IMG/VR virus record: IMGVR_UViG_3300042451_000364
Span: 1 to 25,767 of that record
Length of the DNA: 25,767 nucleotides
Strand: one strand, 5' to 3'
From: a virus
A program made the position numbers and the translations under genes. Shown piece after piece: positions 15,668-24,312 of this stretch. Positions within the stretch are counted from its first letter, which is position 1. Each line of letters starts with the position of its first letter. The notes beneath the pieces were generated by a model. The model did no database searches. It was given only the letters and a program-made list of their open reading frames with translations, and was not told the origin of the DNA.

Positions 15668-18565
15668 ATGAAAGAAATTATTTCGCAAGAAGTTATTGAA
15701 AACTTCTTAAATGGTTGGGACCCTGAAGAATATATAGTAGGGGTTGAGTATGATTACCGAACCAACAAAATCTACAAAGTCATTCAAGACCCTGATAGGG
15801 GTAAAATCGTTAAACCTGACACCTTTACACCATTTTTATGGGTTGGTGACCTAACTGAATTTAATTTTTACCAAAGTAATAAAACACTCCAAAAGAAAAA
15901 AATGGGTGAATATGGTATCATAATTGAAAAATTAAGAACAGAAGGAAATACTCGATTAGAAAATGGACAAACCTTTTTGGTTAAAAGTTTAAAAGGTTAT
16001 ACAGAACTTATTAACTTTTTTAAAGAGGGTGGAATTGACCCATGGGGTGATAAATTTAAATCATCTTTTACAATATTAAACCCTGTTGAACAGTATCTTA
16101 TACAAAAAAAGAAAAGACTTTTTAAAGGTATTGAAGATTATTCCGGTGTTAATCGATTTGTATTTGATATCGAGACCACGGGTTTAGACCCATTAACCTG
16201 TAATATTATATTGATTGGGGTTAAGGATAACCGTGGTTTAGAAAAGACAATCCCCGCATTTGGTGAGGACGGTGAAAAGAAATGTATCGAGGAATTCTTC
16301 AACATAATAAAAGAAAAGAAACCAACAATTATTGGTGGTTATAACTCCGCATTTTTTGATTGGCCGTTTATCTTAAAGCGAGCAGAAATATTGGGTGTTA
16401 ATACTAAGGAATTAACTCAAATATTTACAAAACAAGGAATTAGAGAGAAGAAAGGTATGTTGAAACTTGCAAACGAGCAAGAAGAATACATTCAACACAA
16501 TATATGGGGATTCAATATTATAGATATTGCCCATTCTGTTCGTAGAGCTCAAGCAATTAATTCCGAAATTAAATCTTGGGGTTTGAAATATATCACCAAG
16601 TACTTAGAAAAAGAAAAACCTAATCGTGTTTATGTGGACGGTGCATGGATTTCAAAAATATATTTGGATAATGAATTATATTATGTAAACCCAAAAACAG
16701 GTAACTACAAGAAGATTGGTGAACCGGGAACTGATAATTTATTAGAGAAATATCCTGGTAAATTTGAAATATGGTCGGGTAGTAAAATTGTTGAACAATA
16801 TCTTGATGATGACTTGTATGAAACTATGATTGTTGATGATTCTTTTAGTCAATCGACATTTTTGATTTCAAAACTTGTACCAACAACATATGAGAGAATT
16901 GCAACAATGGGTACGGCTACTTTATGGAAAATTATCATGTTAGCTTGGTCATATGAAAACAATTTAGCCGTTCCCGCAAAAGACTCTAAACGACCATTCA
17001 CAGGTGGTTTATCTCGTTTATTAACTGTGGGTTATGCTAAGAACATTGTTAAGTTTGACTATTCGTCACTTTATCCATCGATACAGTTAGTGTATGATAT
17101 TTTCCCCGATTGTGATATCATGGGTGTACAGAAATCGATGTTGAAGTATTTCCGTAACATTCGTATAAAATATAAACATTTGGCTGGTGAACTAAAAGAT
17201 AGTGACCCAGTTCAGGCGGAAATGTACGACCGTAAACAATTACCAATTAAAATCTTTATCAACGCTTATTTTGGTTCATTGTCTGCACCACACGTATTTC
17301 CGTGGGGTGAAATGGATTCAGGTGAAACCATTACATGTATTGGTCGTCAATGTCTTCGTATGATGATTATGTTCTTTGAAAAGAAAGGTTATAAACCACT
17401 TGTAATGGATACGGACGGTGTGAATTTTGAGACTCCTGATAATATAAACGATACTGTTTATGTTGGTAAGGGGTACAATGAATTGGTTATAACAGGTAAA
17501 GAATATAGAGGAATTGAAGCGGATACCGCAGAATTCAATGACATATTCATGAGAAATGAAATGGGTCTTGATATTGATTATACCGCACCGGCTTGTATTA
17601 ATGTATCAAGAAAAAACTACATCATTAAATTGATGAAGAAAGGAAAAGAAAAAATCAAATTAACGGGTAATACTATTAAGTCTAAAAAACTACAACAATA
17701 TATTGTTGAATTCTTGGACGAAGGATTTAAATACCTATTAAATGGTGACGGTATATCATTTGTTGAATTGTATTTCCAATATGTTGAGAAGATTTATAAT
17801 AAACAGATTCCATTATCGAAAATTGCAAACAAATCTCGTGTTAAACAATCTGTTGAGGATTATAAGAAACATATACAGAAAGTAACGAAAGCTGGGTCAT
17901 TAATGTCAAGACAAGCCCACATGGAATTGATTTTACAAAATAACTATAATGCAGGTCTTGGTGAAACAATCTATTATATTAATAACGGAACTAAGAAGTC
18001 TTCAGGGGATGTTCAGAAAATAAGTAAACCAACAAAAAAACAACAAGAGGAATATTATAATACACATGGTAAATCAATGCCAAACAATTATTTAGAGATT
18101 AGTTGTTATATGATTTCTGAAAAAGAATTAAATGAAAATCCCAATATGACTGGTGATTATAACGTACCAAGATATTTGAGTAATTTTAATAAACGTATTG
18201 AACCTTTATTGGTTGTGTTTAGTCCCGAAATTCGTAATGATATTTTAGTTGAAAAACCAGAAGATAGACAGTACTTTACAAGTAAACAATGTGAATTAGT
18301 TAATGGGTTTCCAATAAGTGAAGATGGTCAGGATAAATATGATGAGGTAATGACACTATCGGATAGTGAAGTTATATTTTGGAATAAAATTAAAAGAGAC
18401 CCATTCTTTATGTACGTTGATAATAGTATCGAATTAGTTGATAAAAATTGGGTTGATTACAACCGTAAAGTATTGTTATCACAAGAAAAAAGTACTATCA
18501 GTAATGAAGATGAAATAATCAAAACAGATAATGTCGATTACGCTTATCACGCGATTGAAATGTAA
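15668..18565 (+). CDS. Family B DNA polymerase (T4 gp43-like)
   Basis: The 965-residue replicative polymerase has a 3'-5' exonuclease domain with Exo I FDIETTG (Asp167, Glu169), Exo II GGYNSAFFDWPF (223-234) and Exo III-type YLDDDLYET (near residue 380). Polymerase motif A is FDYSSLYPSI (about 462-471), motif B KIFINAYFGSLSAP (about 526-539) and motif C MDTDGVNF (about 580). Motif C has Gly where most relatives have Ser (DTDS). A KxY-like RKNYI follows. Length is close to T4 gp43 (898). The promoter is host-like, with a palindrome in the leader. It ends one base before the convergent gp13-like gene's stop. The lack of frame breaks and the full motif set mean it should be active. Confidence 0.95.
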   Translation: MKEIISQEVIENFLNGWDPEEYIVGVEYDYRTNKIYKVIQDPDRGKIVKPDTFTPFLWVGDLTEFNFYQSNKTLQKKKMGEYGIIIEKLRTEGNTRLENGQTFLVKSLKGYTELINFFKEGGIDPWGDKFKSSFTILNPVEQYLIQKKKRLFKGIEDYSGVNRFVFDIETTGLDPLTCNIILIGVKDNRGLEKTIPAFGEDGEKKCIEEFFNIIKEKKPTIIGGYNSAFFDWPFILKRAEILGVNTKELTQIFTKQGIREKKGMLKLANEQEEYIQHNIWGFNIIDIAHSVRRAQAINSEIKSWGLKYITKYLEKEKPNRVYVDGAWISKIYLDNELYYVNPKTGNYKKIGEPGTDNLLEKYPGKFEIWSGSKIVEQYLDDDLYETMIVDDSFSQSTFLISKLVPTTYERIATMGTATLWKIIMLAWSYENNLAVPAKDSKRPFTGGLSRLLTVGYAKNIVKFDYSSLYPSIQLVYDIFPDCDIMGVQKSMLKYFRNIRIKYKHLAGELKDSDPVQAEMYDRKQLPIKIFINAYFGSLSAPHVFPWGEMDSGETITCIGRQCLRMMIMFFEKKGYKPLVMDTDGVNFETPDNINDTVYVGKGYNELVITGKEYRGIEADTAEFNDIFMRNEMGLDIDYTAPACINVSRKNYIIKLMKKGKEKIKLTGNTIKSKKLQQYIVEFLDEGFKYLLNGDGISFVELYFQYVEKIYNKQIPLSKIANKSRVKQSVEDYKKHIQKVTKAGSLMSRQAHMELILQNNYNAGLGETIYYINNGTKKSSGDVQKISKPTKKQQEEYYNTHGKSMPNNYLEISCYMISEKELNENPNMTGDYNVPRYLSNFNKRIEPLLVVFSPEIRNDILVEKPEDRQYFTSKQCELVNGFPISEDGQDKYDEVMTLSDSEVIFWNKIKRDPFFMYVDNSIELVDKNWVDYNRKVLLSQEKSTISNEDEIIKTDNVDYAYHAIEM

Positions 18566-18577
18566 TTAGATTACATT
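18559..18577. terminator. Palindrome spanning both convergent stop codons
   Basis: AATGTAATTAGATTACATT is an 8-bp perfect stem around a TAG loop. It contains the polymerase stop (18563-18565) and the gp13-like stop (18566-18568 on the other strand). It may act as a bidirectional terminator or RNA 3'-end stabiliser, though the stem is AT-rich and there is no long U-run. Confidence 0.45.
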
Positions 18578-19684
18578 ATACGGTGATTGCATCGGTCTGT
18601 ACTTTAAAGCTTTATTGAGATTCTCCGCCTCCATACCTTTTCTTTCGAGAACTTTATCGGGGCGGAGTCTTTCTAATCTTAACATTAATTCTTCAACCAA
18701 TTTTAATTTTTCATCTTTACCTTCTGTAAGTAATGATGAGTAATCCAATTTAACTTGACTATCGGGAACTTGTAAATCACCCGAGAATTTACCCCAAATT
18801 CTTCCTAAACCTTCTTTAGAATATGCAATGAGATATTTTCTAACCCAGTTTTGTGCTGGTTTATTTAGGTCATCCCAAACTAATTGTTCGGTTTCAACAT
18901 CTGAAGGTAATTTAATTATATCTTTATTTTTATCTAAACATGTATCTCTATCCATGGTATCATAATACCAATACCAAACCTGACTTCTATTATTTCGTAT
19001 TGAACCAAAATCAAATTTACCGCCCGGTACATTATATAAGTGAATTACCTTAGTACTATTTGGTCCTGCGGTAATTCTATATGTTAAATCACCACCAATT
19101 AACCTATTCTTCATATTTCTATCACCCATCCTTAATAAAAGGTCAAAAGCCGGCATCATAAAAAATGAACCCGCCGTTCCTTGTTGAGCGAATCCACCCA
19201 CACCACCAAACGCAACACCACCCAATCCTCCAAAACCACCCAAAAATGGGTCAACTATTGAATCGGTTAACTCGGCTCTTGAAAACCATAGAAGTTCATT
19301 TATTTCTCTACCAGCCGGTATAACGTAAGTTTGTGTATTTGCCGATAATTCAAAATAATCCTTTTTTAGTTCACTATTACCGCCCGTTTGTAAACCAACT
19401 ATTTTTGAATATGCGTGTGAGTATTGTGTTTCATAATCCAAACTTCTTGTTGTAAACGCTCTTGTTAATGACTGAGTATCAACATCAATACCAATTAACG
19501 ATGACCATTGTGATTCAATTAACCAATCACTCACATATTGTTCATACTCCGATAAAGACAATTCCAAAAATGTATCCATCTGTTCTTCAGTTAATTCAAT
19601 ACCTCTAACGGGTAGTCCTAATAAATGAAAAACCTGAGTATATAATTTTTGTTTTTGTGGGTTTGTTATAATAGTAGCTGACAT
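18566..19684 (-). CDS. T4 gp13-like neck / head-tail connector protein
   Basis: The 372-residue protein begins with a helix and the sequence LLGLPVRGIELTEEQMDTFL, the pattern (L-G-x-P-x-x-x-E-L-T) seen at the N-terminus of T4-like gp13 neck proteins, followed by an acidic helix LSLSEYEQYV. The beta-rich centre carries YFELSANTQTYVIPAGREIN. A Gly-rich loop (residues 149-171) looks like an insertion. The C-terminal part (LIAYSKEGLGRIWGKFSGDL, then KLKLVEELMLRLERLRPDKV) matches the usual helical end. The gene lies alone on the minus strand between the polymerase and the nuclease, apart from its probable partners gp14- and gp15-like at 22589-24309. A late-type element lies 15 bases before its start. 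The family call rests on motif recall and context. Confidence 0.55.
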   Translation of the reverse strand: MSATIITNPQKQKLYTQVFHLLGLPVRGIELTEEQMDTFLELSLSEYEQYVSDWLIESQWSSLIGIDVDTQSLTRAFTTRSLDYETQYSHAYSKIVGLQTGGNSELKKDYFELSANTQTYVIPAGREINELLWFSRAELTDSIVDPFLGGFGGLGGVAFGGVGGFAQQGTAGSFFMMPAFDLLLRMGDRNMKNRLIGGDLTYRITAGPNSTKVIHLYNVPGGKFDFGSIRNNRSQVWYWYYDTMDRDTCLDKNKDIIKLPSDVETEQLVWDDLNKPAQNWVRKYLIAYSKEGLGRIWGKFSGDLQVPDSQVKLDYSSLLTEGKDEKLKLVEELMLRLERLRPDKVLERKGMEAENLNKALKYRPMQSPYNVI

Positions 19685-19693
19685 ATTTGTTTT

Positions 19694-19708
19694 TATAAAT
19701 AAATATCT
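19694..19708. promoter_or_regulatory. Divergent late-promoter-like site
   Basis: Rightward, 19694-19701 is TATAAATA, an exact T4 late core 22 bases before the nuclease-like gene. Leftward, 19707-19699 reads GATATTTAT, the element seen before other virion genes, 15 bases before the gp13-like ATG. The two readings overlap. CTGTATATTTT at 19707-19717 is also shared with the polymerase promoter region (15599-15609). Confidence 0.45.
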
Positions 19709-19722
19709 GTATATTTTAGTTT

Positions 19723-20640
19723 ATGATGGATATTAAAGTAGACATAAGAGAAAGACTAAAAAATATTACCATAGACCCATTGTGTAAAACATCAGTAACA
19801 AGGGAGATTATGATGCAAATACAAAGAAATAATACTTTAAAATTAAGGATTTCAAGGGAAATTAATAGGATGTTAGAGGAATTATATACTCCATTAGGTT
19901 TGTGGGGTCAAAACCCACAATCATCAGATGAGGATTTTGGTGTGTTAGATAAAGATGGTAATTGGGGAATTCAAAATGTATTTGATACAAACTATTCTTG
20001 CCAAGAGGTATTGTTTAATAGATGTAATTTATCAATTTTAAGATTATATAGAAAAAAAGGTATTGAAGATATTGAAATATCGGGTGAAACTTTTTCATAT
20101 AGAAACCCAATAATTATTGATGATGAGACATTAAAAGATGAAAAAGAAACACTACGTAGAATAAATAAATTATTAATTTTAATTGATAACTATAAAAATA
20201 AAATATTTTTACCCGGTAGTGAGATATTTGACATTTTAATTAATATGTGTTCAAATACAATGTCAAGAGGAGACGAAACCCAAAAATTCTATGTTGATAA
20301 CATATATGATTTCTTTGATGATATTGTTGAGGTTAAAGCATTAGGTGGTCTTGGTAATTATGATGATAGAAAAAAGGGTATTGATGTTTGGACAAAACAT
20401 GGTGATGATAAAGTACTAAAACACCAAATAAAAGGTACGTGTGACTTAACATCAGTTAATGGCGGTTATTTGGTTAATTCAGCACTAAGTCAAACATCTA
20501 AATGTGATTTATACGTTTTTGTTTGTGAAGATTATAGAATTCTTATATTAAAGAATAATAAATATGAAATGGAATGGACTAAAGATGGAGTGTTCTTTCC
20601 AATAACCTTAAAAGTTAATGAAAAATTTTATACCCAATAA
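19723..20640 (+). CDS. Predicted PD-(D/E)XK-type nuclease (305 aa)
   Basis: The N-terminal about 165 residues are helical and unfamiliar. The C-terminal part looks like a restriction-endonuclease fold: RGDETQKFYVDNIYDFF (Glu185 on a helix), IVEVKALGG, KKGIDVWTKHG (Asp221) and HQIKGTCDL (Gln235-Ile-Lys237). The E...D...QxK order resembles Mrr-type and related PD-(D/E)XK nucleases that carry QxK in place of ExK. A strand-rich end (CDLYVFVCEDYRILILKNN) follows, as in that fold. It may cut DNA, for instance host or rival phage DNA or during DNA processing. Two ATG codons (19723, 19726) are possible starts. It overlaps the next small gene by 23 bases. Function is inferred only from residue order. 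Confidence 0.5.
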   Translation: MMDIKVDIRERLKNITIDPLCKTSVTREIMMQIQRNNTLKLRISREINRMLEELYTPLGLWGQNPQSSDEDFGVLDKDGNWGIQNVFDTNYSCQEVLFNRCNLSILRLYRKKGIEDIEISGETFSYRNPIIIDDETLKDEKETLRRINKLLILIDNYKNKIFLPGSEIFDILINMCSNTMSRGDETQKFYVDNIYDFFDDIVEVKALGGLGNYDDRKKGIDVWTKHGDDKVLKHQIKGTCDLTSVNGGYLVNSALSQTSKCDLYVFVCEDYRILILKNNKYEMEWTKDGVFFPITLKVNEKFYTQ

Positions 20641-20836
20641 ATTAAACGAAATTTTAATATTGTCTTCAAAAAACAATATGGAATTTGTATATCAAAAAGA
20701 AGGTGAAGAAAACTTTATTAAATTTTCAATAGAACCTGAAAGAAAAATAACGGTTAATATTGTAAATGAAAAAGATAAAAATTTAAAAAAGTTAATTAAC
20801 CAAAAACTTGAGGAATTAAACCAACTCTTTAAGTAG
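20618..20836 (+). CDS. Small basic/charged protein coupled to the nuclease-like gene (72 aa)
   Basis: The frame starts 23 bases inside the 3' end of the nuclease-like gene and encodes 72 residues: a helix (FIPNKLNEILILSSKNN), three strands (MEFVYQKEGEENFIKFSIEP, then KITVNIVNE), and a Lys-rich helix (KNLKKLINQKLEELNQLF). I do not recognise it. The overlap suggests coupled translation, so it may bind or restrain the nuclease. Its last 21 bases overlap the shifted C-terminal frame of the convergent helicase. Confidence 0.5.
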   Translation: MKNFIPNKLNEILILSSKNNMEFVYQKEGEENFIKFSIEPERKITVNIVNEKDKNLKKLINQKLEELNQLFK

Positions 20837-22556
20837 TGACGTTGCGAAACTCTCTGAAAAATCACCGTCACCCATTACTTGGTCAATAATATTCTTCTTC
20901 TTATTTAAGATGTTATATTGTGTTTTCAAATATCGGATAGTAAACTATTACATTTTTCTTTTGTCCATATCTAAACGCTCTATCTTCTGCTTGACTATGA
21001 TGAGCAGGAACAAACGATAAGTCGTTCATAATTACAACTTCAGCTGCGGTTAATGTAATCCCAACACCACCAGCAATAATGTTTGAAATAAAAATCTTTA
21101 TTTTATCTTCATTCTGAAATCTATCAACACTCTGTTGTCTTTTTTCTTTTGACATTCTACCGTCAAGAACAACCGAATTCTTTTTGTATTTTTCATGTAA
21201 CATATCAAGGGTCATTGTGAAGTTTGTAAATACAATAACCTTTTTACCTTGTTCTAAACATCTATCAATAATTTCTGAAGTGTACTCCACTTTTTCATAT
21301 GCGATAACCTGTCTAACCTTCATTAGACGATTAATGGTTATACTTATTGATTCTTTATTTTTATTGTCATTAGTAATCCTCATGAAGTCTTCCAATTCTT
21401 CATCATAGAAGGTACTTTTTAAATCTAAAAATATTGGAGTAATGATTTTATCAGGTAAATCTAATATGTCCGTTTTCATTCTTCTAAGAACAAGGTTTTT
21501 AGTTCTGTCTCTTAGTTCATCTAAATTAGTGGCTCCACCCGTATTCCAAATCTTTTTACCATTAACAGTAAATTGATATCCTCCACAGTATCTTTTTACA
21601 TATGTCTGCCAATTTAACGCAATAGGTGATTGAACAATTTTAAGAATGTTGTAATAGTTTATCGGTCTCGATGTCATCGGTGTCCCCGTTAATAACCAAA
21701 CCTTGGGTATTTTATCAACAATATCATTAATTAATTTAGTTCTTTGTGCGGTTGGGTTTGAAATATAATGAGCCTCATCAATAATAACTAAATCAAATTT
21801 TTCTTTAAGTATCGGTTGACGGATTTCTTCACCCAATGCAACTGATTCCATTGAATGGTAATTTTTAATTATATCGTAATTTATAATGTAATAATCAAAA
21901 GTCGAACCCCATTTTTTACCTTCAACTATTAATGTTTTTTTATCAGAATAGTTTTCAATCTCTCTTTGCCAGTTAATCTTTAAAGAAGCGGGACAAATAA
22001 TAAGAACCTTCTTTGCTCCACTTTCCATGGATGCAATGATTGCGGATGTTGTTTTACCAAGACCCATATCATCAGCAAGGATATATCTATCGTTCGCTAA
22101 TAATTTTTCAATGGCCACTTTTTGGTGTTCCATTGGTGGTCTCTTTGAATATGGAGAATAATCAACTTCTCTATTTAATTTTTTTTCTTCTTGAATTATG
22201 GATGATTTGGGTATCCACATTGTGTAATTTTTTTCACTATCGGTTACTCTACCCCAAATATGATATGCCTTATCACTCTCACATAATAATTTTTCACACC
22301 ATACTTTTTCCGGTACTTTTGGAAGATGTTTATCCTCCATTAATTTTTCACCAAAATTTGATGCAACGTTGATATACTTTTTTGCAACACGAGGTATTAC
22401 CTCATGGTACTTAATCACGTATTCAGCTTGTGGACGAGTTAACTTAAAATTCTTAACTTCTAAAAACTTTTTTTTGAATTCTAATAACTGATTATTAAAA
22501 CCCTCATAGTTTGCTAATATGTCCCTCGCCTCTATTTCAGGTATGGTACTTTGCAT
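20816..22556 (-). CDS. SNF2/SMARCAL1-like DNA helicase, C-terminus in a shifted frame
   Basis: The superfamily 2 translocase has motif I ADDMGLGKT (161-169), Ia ICPASLKINW (187-196), II DEAH (260-263), III LLTGTP, IV VIVFTNF, V GGVGITLTAA and VI QAEDRAFRYGQ. The N-terminal about 140 residues are unassigned. Such phage enzymes resemble T4 UvsW and SMARCAL1 in remodelling forks. The first frame ends at a TAA (20913-20915) right after YYPIFENTI, where relatives continue TIEE plus a helix. The +1 frame supplies exactly that: NILNKKKNIIDQVMGDGDF and on to LLKELV, stop at 20816-20818. So the natural product probably spans 20816-22556, with one frame change. The start ATG is 22554-22556, in a leader with TATATTTAGG. 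Confidence 0.85.
20907..20925 (-). other. +1 frameshift site near the helicase 3' end
   Basis: The coding strand reads ACA ATA TAA C. The zero frame stops at TAA. Skipping one base after ATA gives AAC ATC TTA, which opens the conserved-looking C-terminal helix. It may be a sequencing or assembly error, a real mutation, or recoding at a stop codon followed by C, as in bacterial prfB. Confidence 0.75.
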
Positions 22557-22588
22557 ATATTCCTAAATATAACGAAATAGAATCAAAA

Positions 22589-23119
22589 ATGGAACTATTT
22601 ATTGGTATGAATAATAAATTACCAATTACGAGAATAAGTAAATTTTTCTCCCAAGACGACTTTGATTTAAATGTTAGAATGGGTGAGGAATACTTACACG
22701 GTGATTTAGGTATGAAATTGGTATTATTTAGGGTTGATAGACAAAAAACCGATACCGATGAAGTCTATGGTGAAGTGGGTAAAGATGATATTAAATTTTT
22801 ACCTCCTGTTGAATTTTTCGGATTGGTTAAAGTTGAGGAATCAAAAAATAACAGTTATACCAAAGGTTTAAATAGATATTTGGAACCTGGTAATATGACA
22901 ATATCGGTTTACCTAAACCATTTAGAAGAATTAAAAATAGATATTAGATATGGTGATTACATTGGTTATCCTGAATCTGAAGAGAAAATAAGATATTATA
23001 CAGTTTCAAATGATGGTAAACTAACCGCAGATAATAAACACAATATGTTTGGTTATAAACCATTCTATAGAACAATACTTTGTGTTCCGGCACAAGAAAC
23101 AGAATTTAGAGGAATTTAA
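22589..23119 (+). CDS. T4 gp14-like neck protein
   Basis: I start the gene at the ATG at 22589 (176 residues). The longer frame from 22511 lies over the helicase start and would add a 26-residue leader with no family likeness. The protein has FSQDDFDLNVRMGEEYLHGD, DEVYGEVGKDDIKFLPPVEF, MTISVYLNHLEELKIDIRYG, then DYIGYP and the ending FGYKPFYRTILCVP. This matches the order in T4 gp14: a VYGE/IFGE segment, a beta strand, a GDxIxxP turn and a PFY segment near the end. The gp15-like gene follows 2 bases on and the tail sheath is next but one, as in the T4 order 13-14-15...18. No late element precedes it; the leader is shared with the divergent helicase. Confidence 0.55.
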   Translation: MELFIGMNNKLPITRISKFFSQDDFDLNVRMGEEYLHGDLGMKLVLFRVDRQKTDTDEVYGEVGKDDIKFLPPVEFFGLVKVEESKNNSYTKGLNRYLEPGNMTISVYLNHLEELKIDIRYGDYIGYPESEEKIRYYTVSNDGKLTADNKHNMFGYKPFYRTILCVPAQETEFRGI

Positions 23120-23121
23120 TT

Positions 23122-24309
23122 ATGGGATTACCTAAAAGAAAAAATAATATACAAGTTTACGGTAAAATCGAAAATGAGGAGGGTTCTATCATTGGTAGAA
23201 GAAAAGAGTTATTGGAAAGAATAACAAAATCTGACACCTATTTACCCGATTCTGTTTTGCACGATGACCTTGATTTGGGTATGCTTGATTTTGTTAAAGA
23301 AAACTTCAAAGTTGTATCTGACGGTAATCAAATCCCTATTATCCCTAAAATATTAACAATACAAAGATGGGGTGAATTTACAAATAATTGGACATTTTCG
23401 GATGATGATGGTAATATTAAATTACCATTTGTTGCCATAGTTAGAAAACCCGATGTTCAATTTGGAACAAATCCCGCAGTACAAAGAACAATTCCTGATA
23501 GAAGAGAATTTTTTTACGCTAGTGTTCCAACATGGGACGGTAATCAACTCGGTGCTGACATTTACAAAATACCACAACCAATTGCAGTAGACATCACTTT
23601 TGATGTAACAATTGTTTGTACAAAATTTAGAGACATAAACAAATTTAATAAGGTTGTTTTACAAAAATTCTCATCTCGCCAATCATATACGTCCGTAAAA
23701 GGTCATTACATACCCATAGTATTGGATAGAATCGAAGATAATACTCCAATGGATACTTTGGATGGTAGAAGGTTTTACATCCAAAATTACACCTTTACAA
23801 TGTTAGGATTCCTAATTGATGAAGAGGAGTTTGAAGTTAAACCGGCAATCAATAGAATTTTAACTATGGTGGAGACTGATTTAAGGTCAAGTAGTACCCC
23901 AAGACCCGAAATTAATTTATCAATAACAAGTTCATATTCGAGGGGTTCAATTGTTTCACAATATTCTGTAGTAGCATCACGTAAAGTTGATAAAACAGTT
24001 GAGATTACATTTGACGATATATTAGGTCTCACAACCGGTGGTACAGTAACAATACCGGTTAAATTATTTATAGAACCTAAACAAATTTCAGGAACTACTG
24101 AATATACGGTTGATGGTGTTTATTCAAATTTAAATCTAACAAATACTTTTAGTGGATTAACGGTCAACACAATAGGTAGAAGTAATTTTGATTTTAACAC
24201 GACTAACACATCTATATTTCAACATATTCCAACCCCAACACCAACTATTACCCCAACACTAACTATTACCCCAACTCCAACTATTACCCCAACTCCAAGT
24301 AGTCCTTAA
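23122..24309 (+). CDS. T4 gp15-like tail terminator with a Thr-Pro tail
   Basis: The 395-residue protein has the T4 gp15 core at about residues 70-245: IPKILTIQRWGEFTNNW, PFVAIVRKPDVQFG, KIPQPIAVDITFDVTIVCTK, FRDINKFNKVVLQKFSSRQS, HYIPIVLDRIEDNTPMDTLD, and RRFYIQNYTFTMLGFLIDEE. gp15 caps the finished tail tube and sheath and joins it to the head. T4 gp15 is 272 residues, so about 120 C-terminal residues are extra. They form one beta-rich domain (STPRPEINLSITSSYSRGS, VEITFDDILGLTTGG) and a Thr-Pro tail (370-395). It lies 2 bases after the gp14-like gene and ends 3 bases from the convergent ribbon-helix-helix gene. Confidence 0.6.
   Translation: MGLPKRKNNIQVYGKIENEEGSIIGRRKELLERITKSDTYLPDSVLHDDLDLGMLDFVKENFKVVSDGNQIPIIPKILTIQRWGEFTNNWTFSDDDGNIKLPFVAIVRKPDVQFGTNPAVQRTIPDRREFFYASVPTWDGNQLGADIYKIPQPIAVDITFDVTIVCTKFRDINKFNKVVLQKFSSRQSYTSVKGHYIPIVLDRIEDNTPMDTLDGRRFYIQNYTFTMLGFLIDEEEFEVKPAINRILTMVETDLRSSSTPRPEINLSITSSYSRGSIVSQYSVVASRKVDKTVEITFDDILGLTTGGTVTIPVKLFIEPKQISGTTEYTVDGVYSNLNLTNTFSGLTVNTIGRSNFDFNTTNTSIFQHIPTPTPTITPTLTITPTPTITPTPSSP
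24229..24306 (+). repeat. Thr-Pro coding tract at the end of the gp15-like gene
   Basis: The last 26 codons encode PTPTPTITPTLTITPTPT-type units, ending SSP then stop. The 12-base block ACTATTACCCCA recurs. Unlike the tracts in the fibre genes, nothing follows it, so it is a tail and not a linker. Confidence 0.85.
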
Positions 24310-24312
24310 AAA

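Noticed and set aside
20836-20871. GTGACG...CGTCAC inverted repeat as a terminator
   Set aside because: The 24-base gap is long, no T-run follows, and the bases encode the shifted helicase tail, so chance is likely.
22511-22588. Upstream extension of the gp14-like gene
   Set aside because: It lies over the helicase start on the other strand and adds a segment with no likeness to neck proteins; the ATG at 22589 is the better start.
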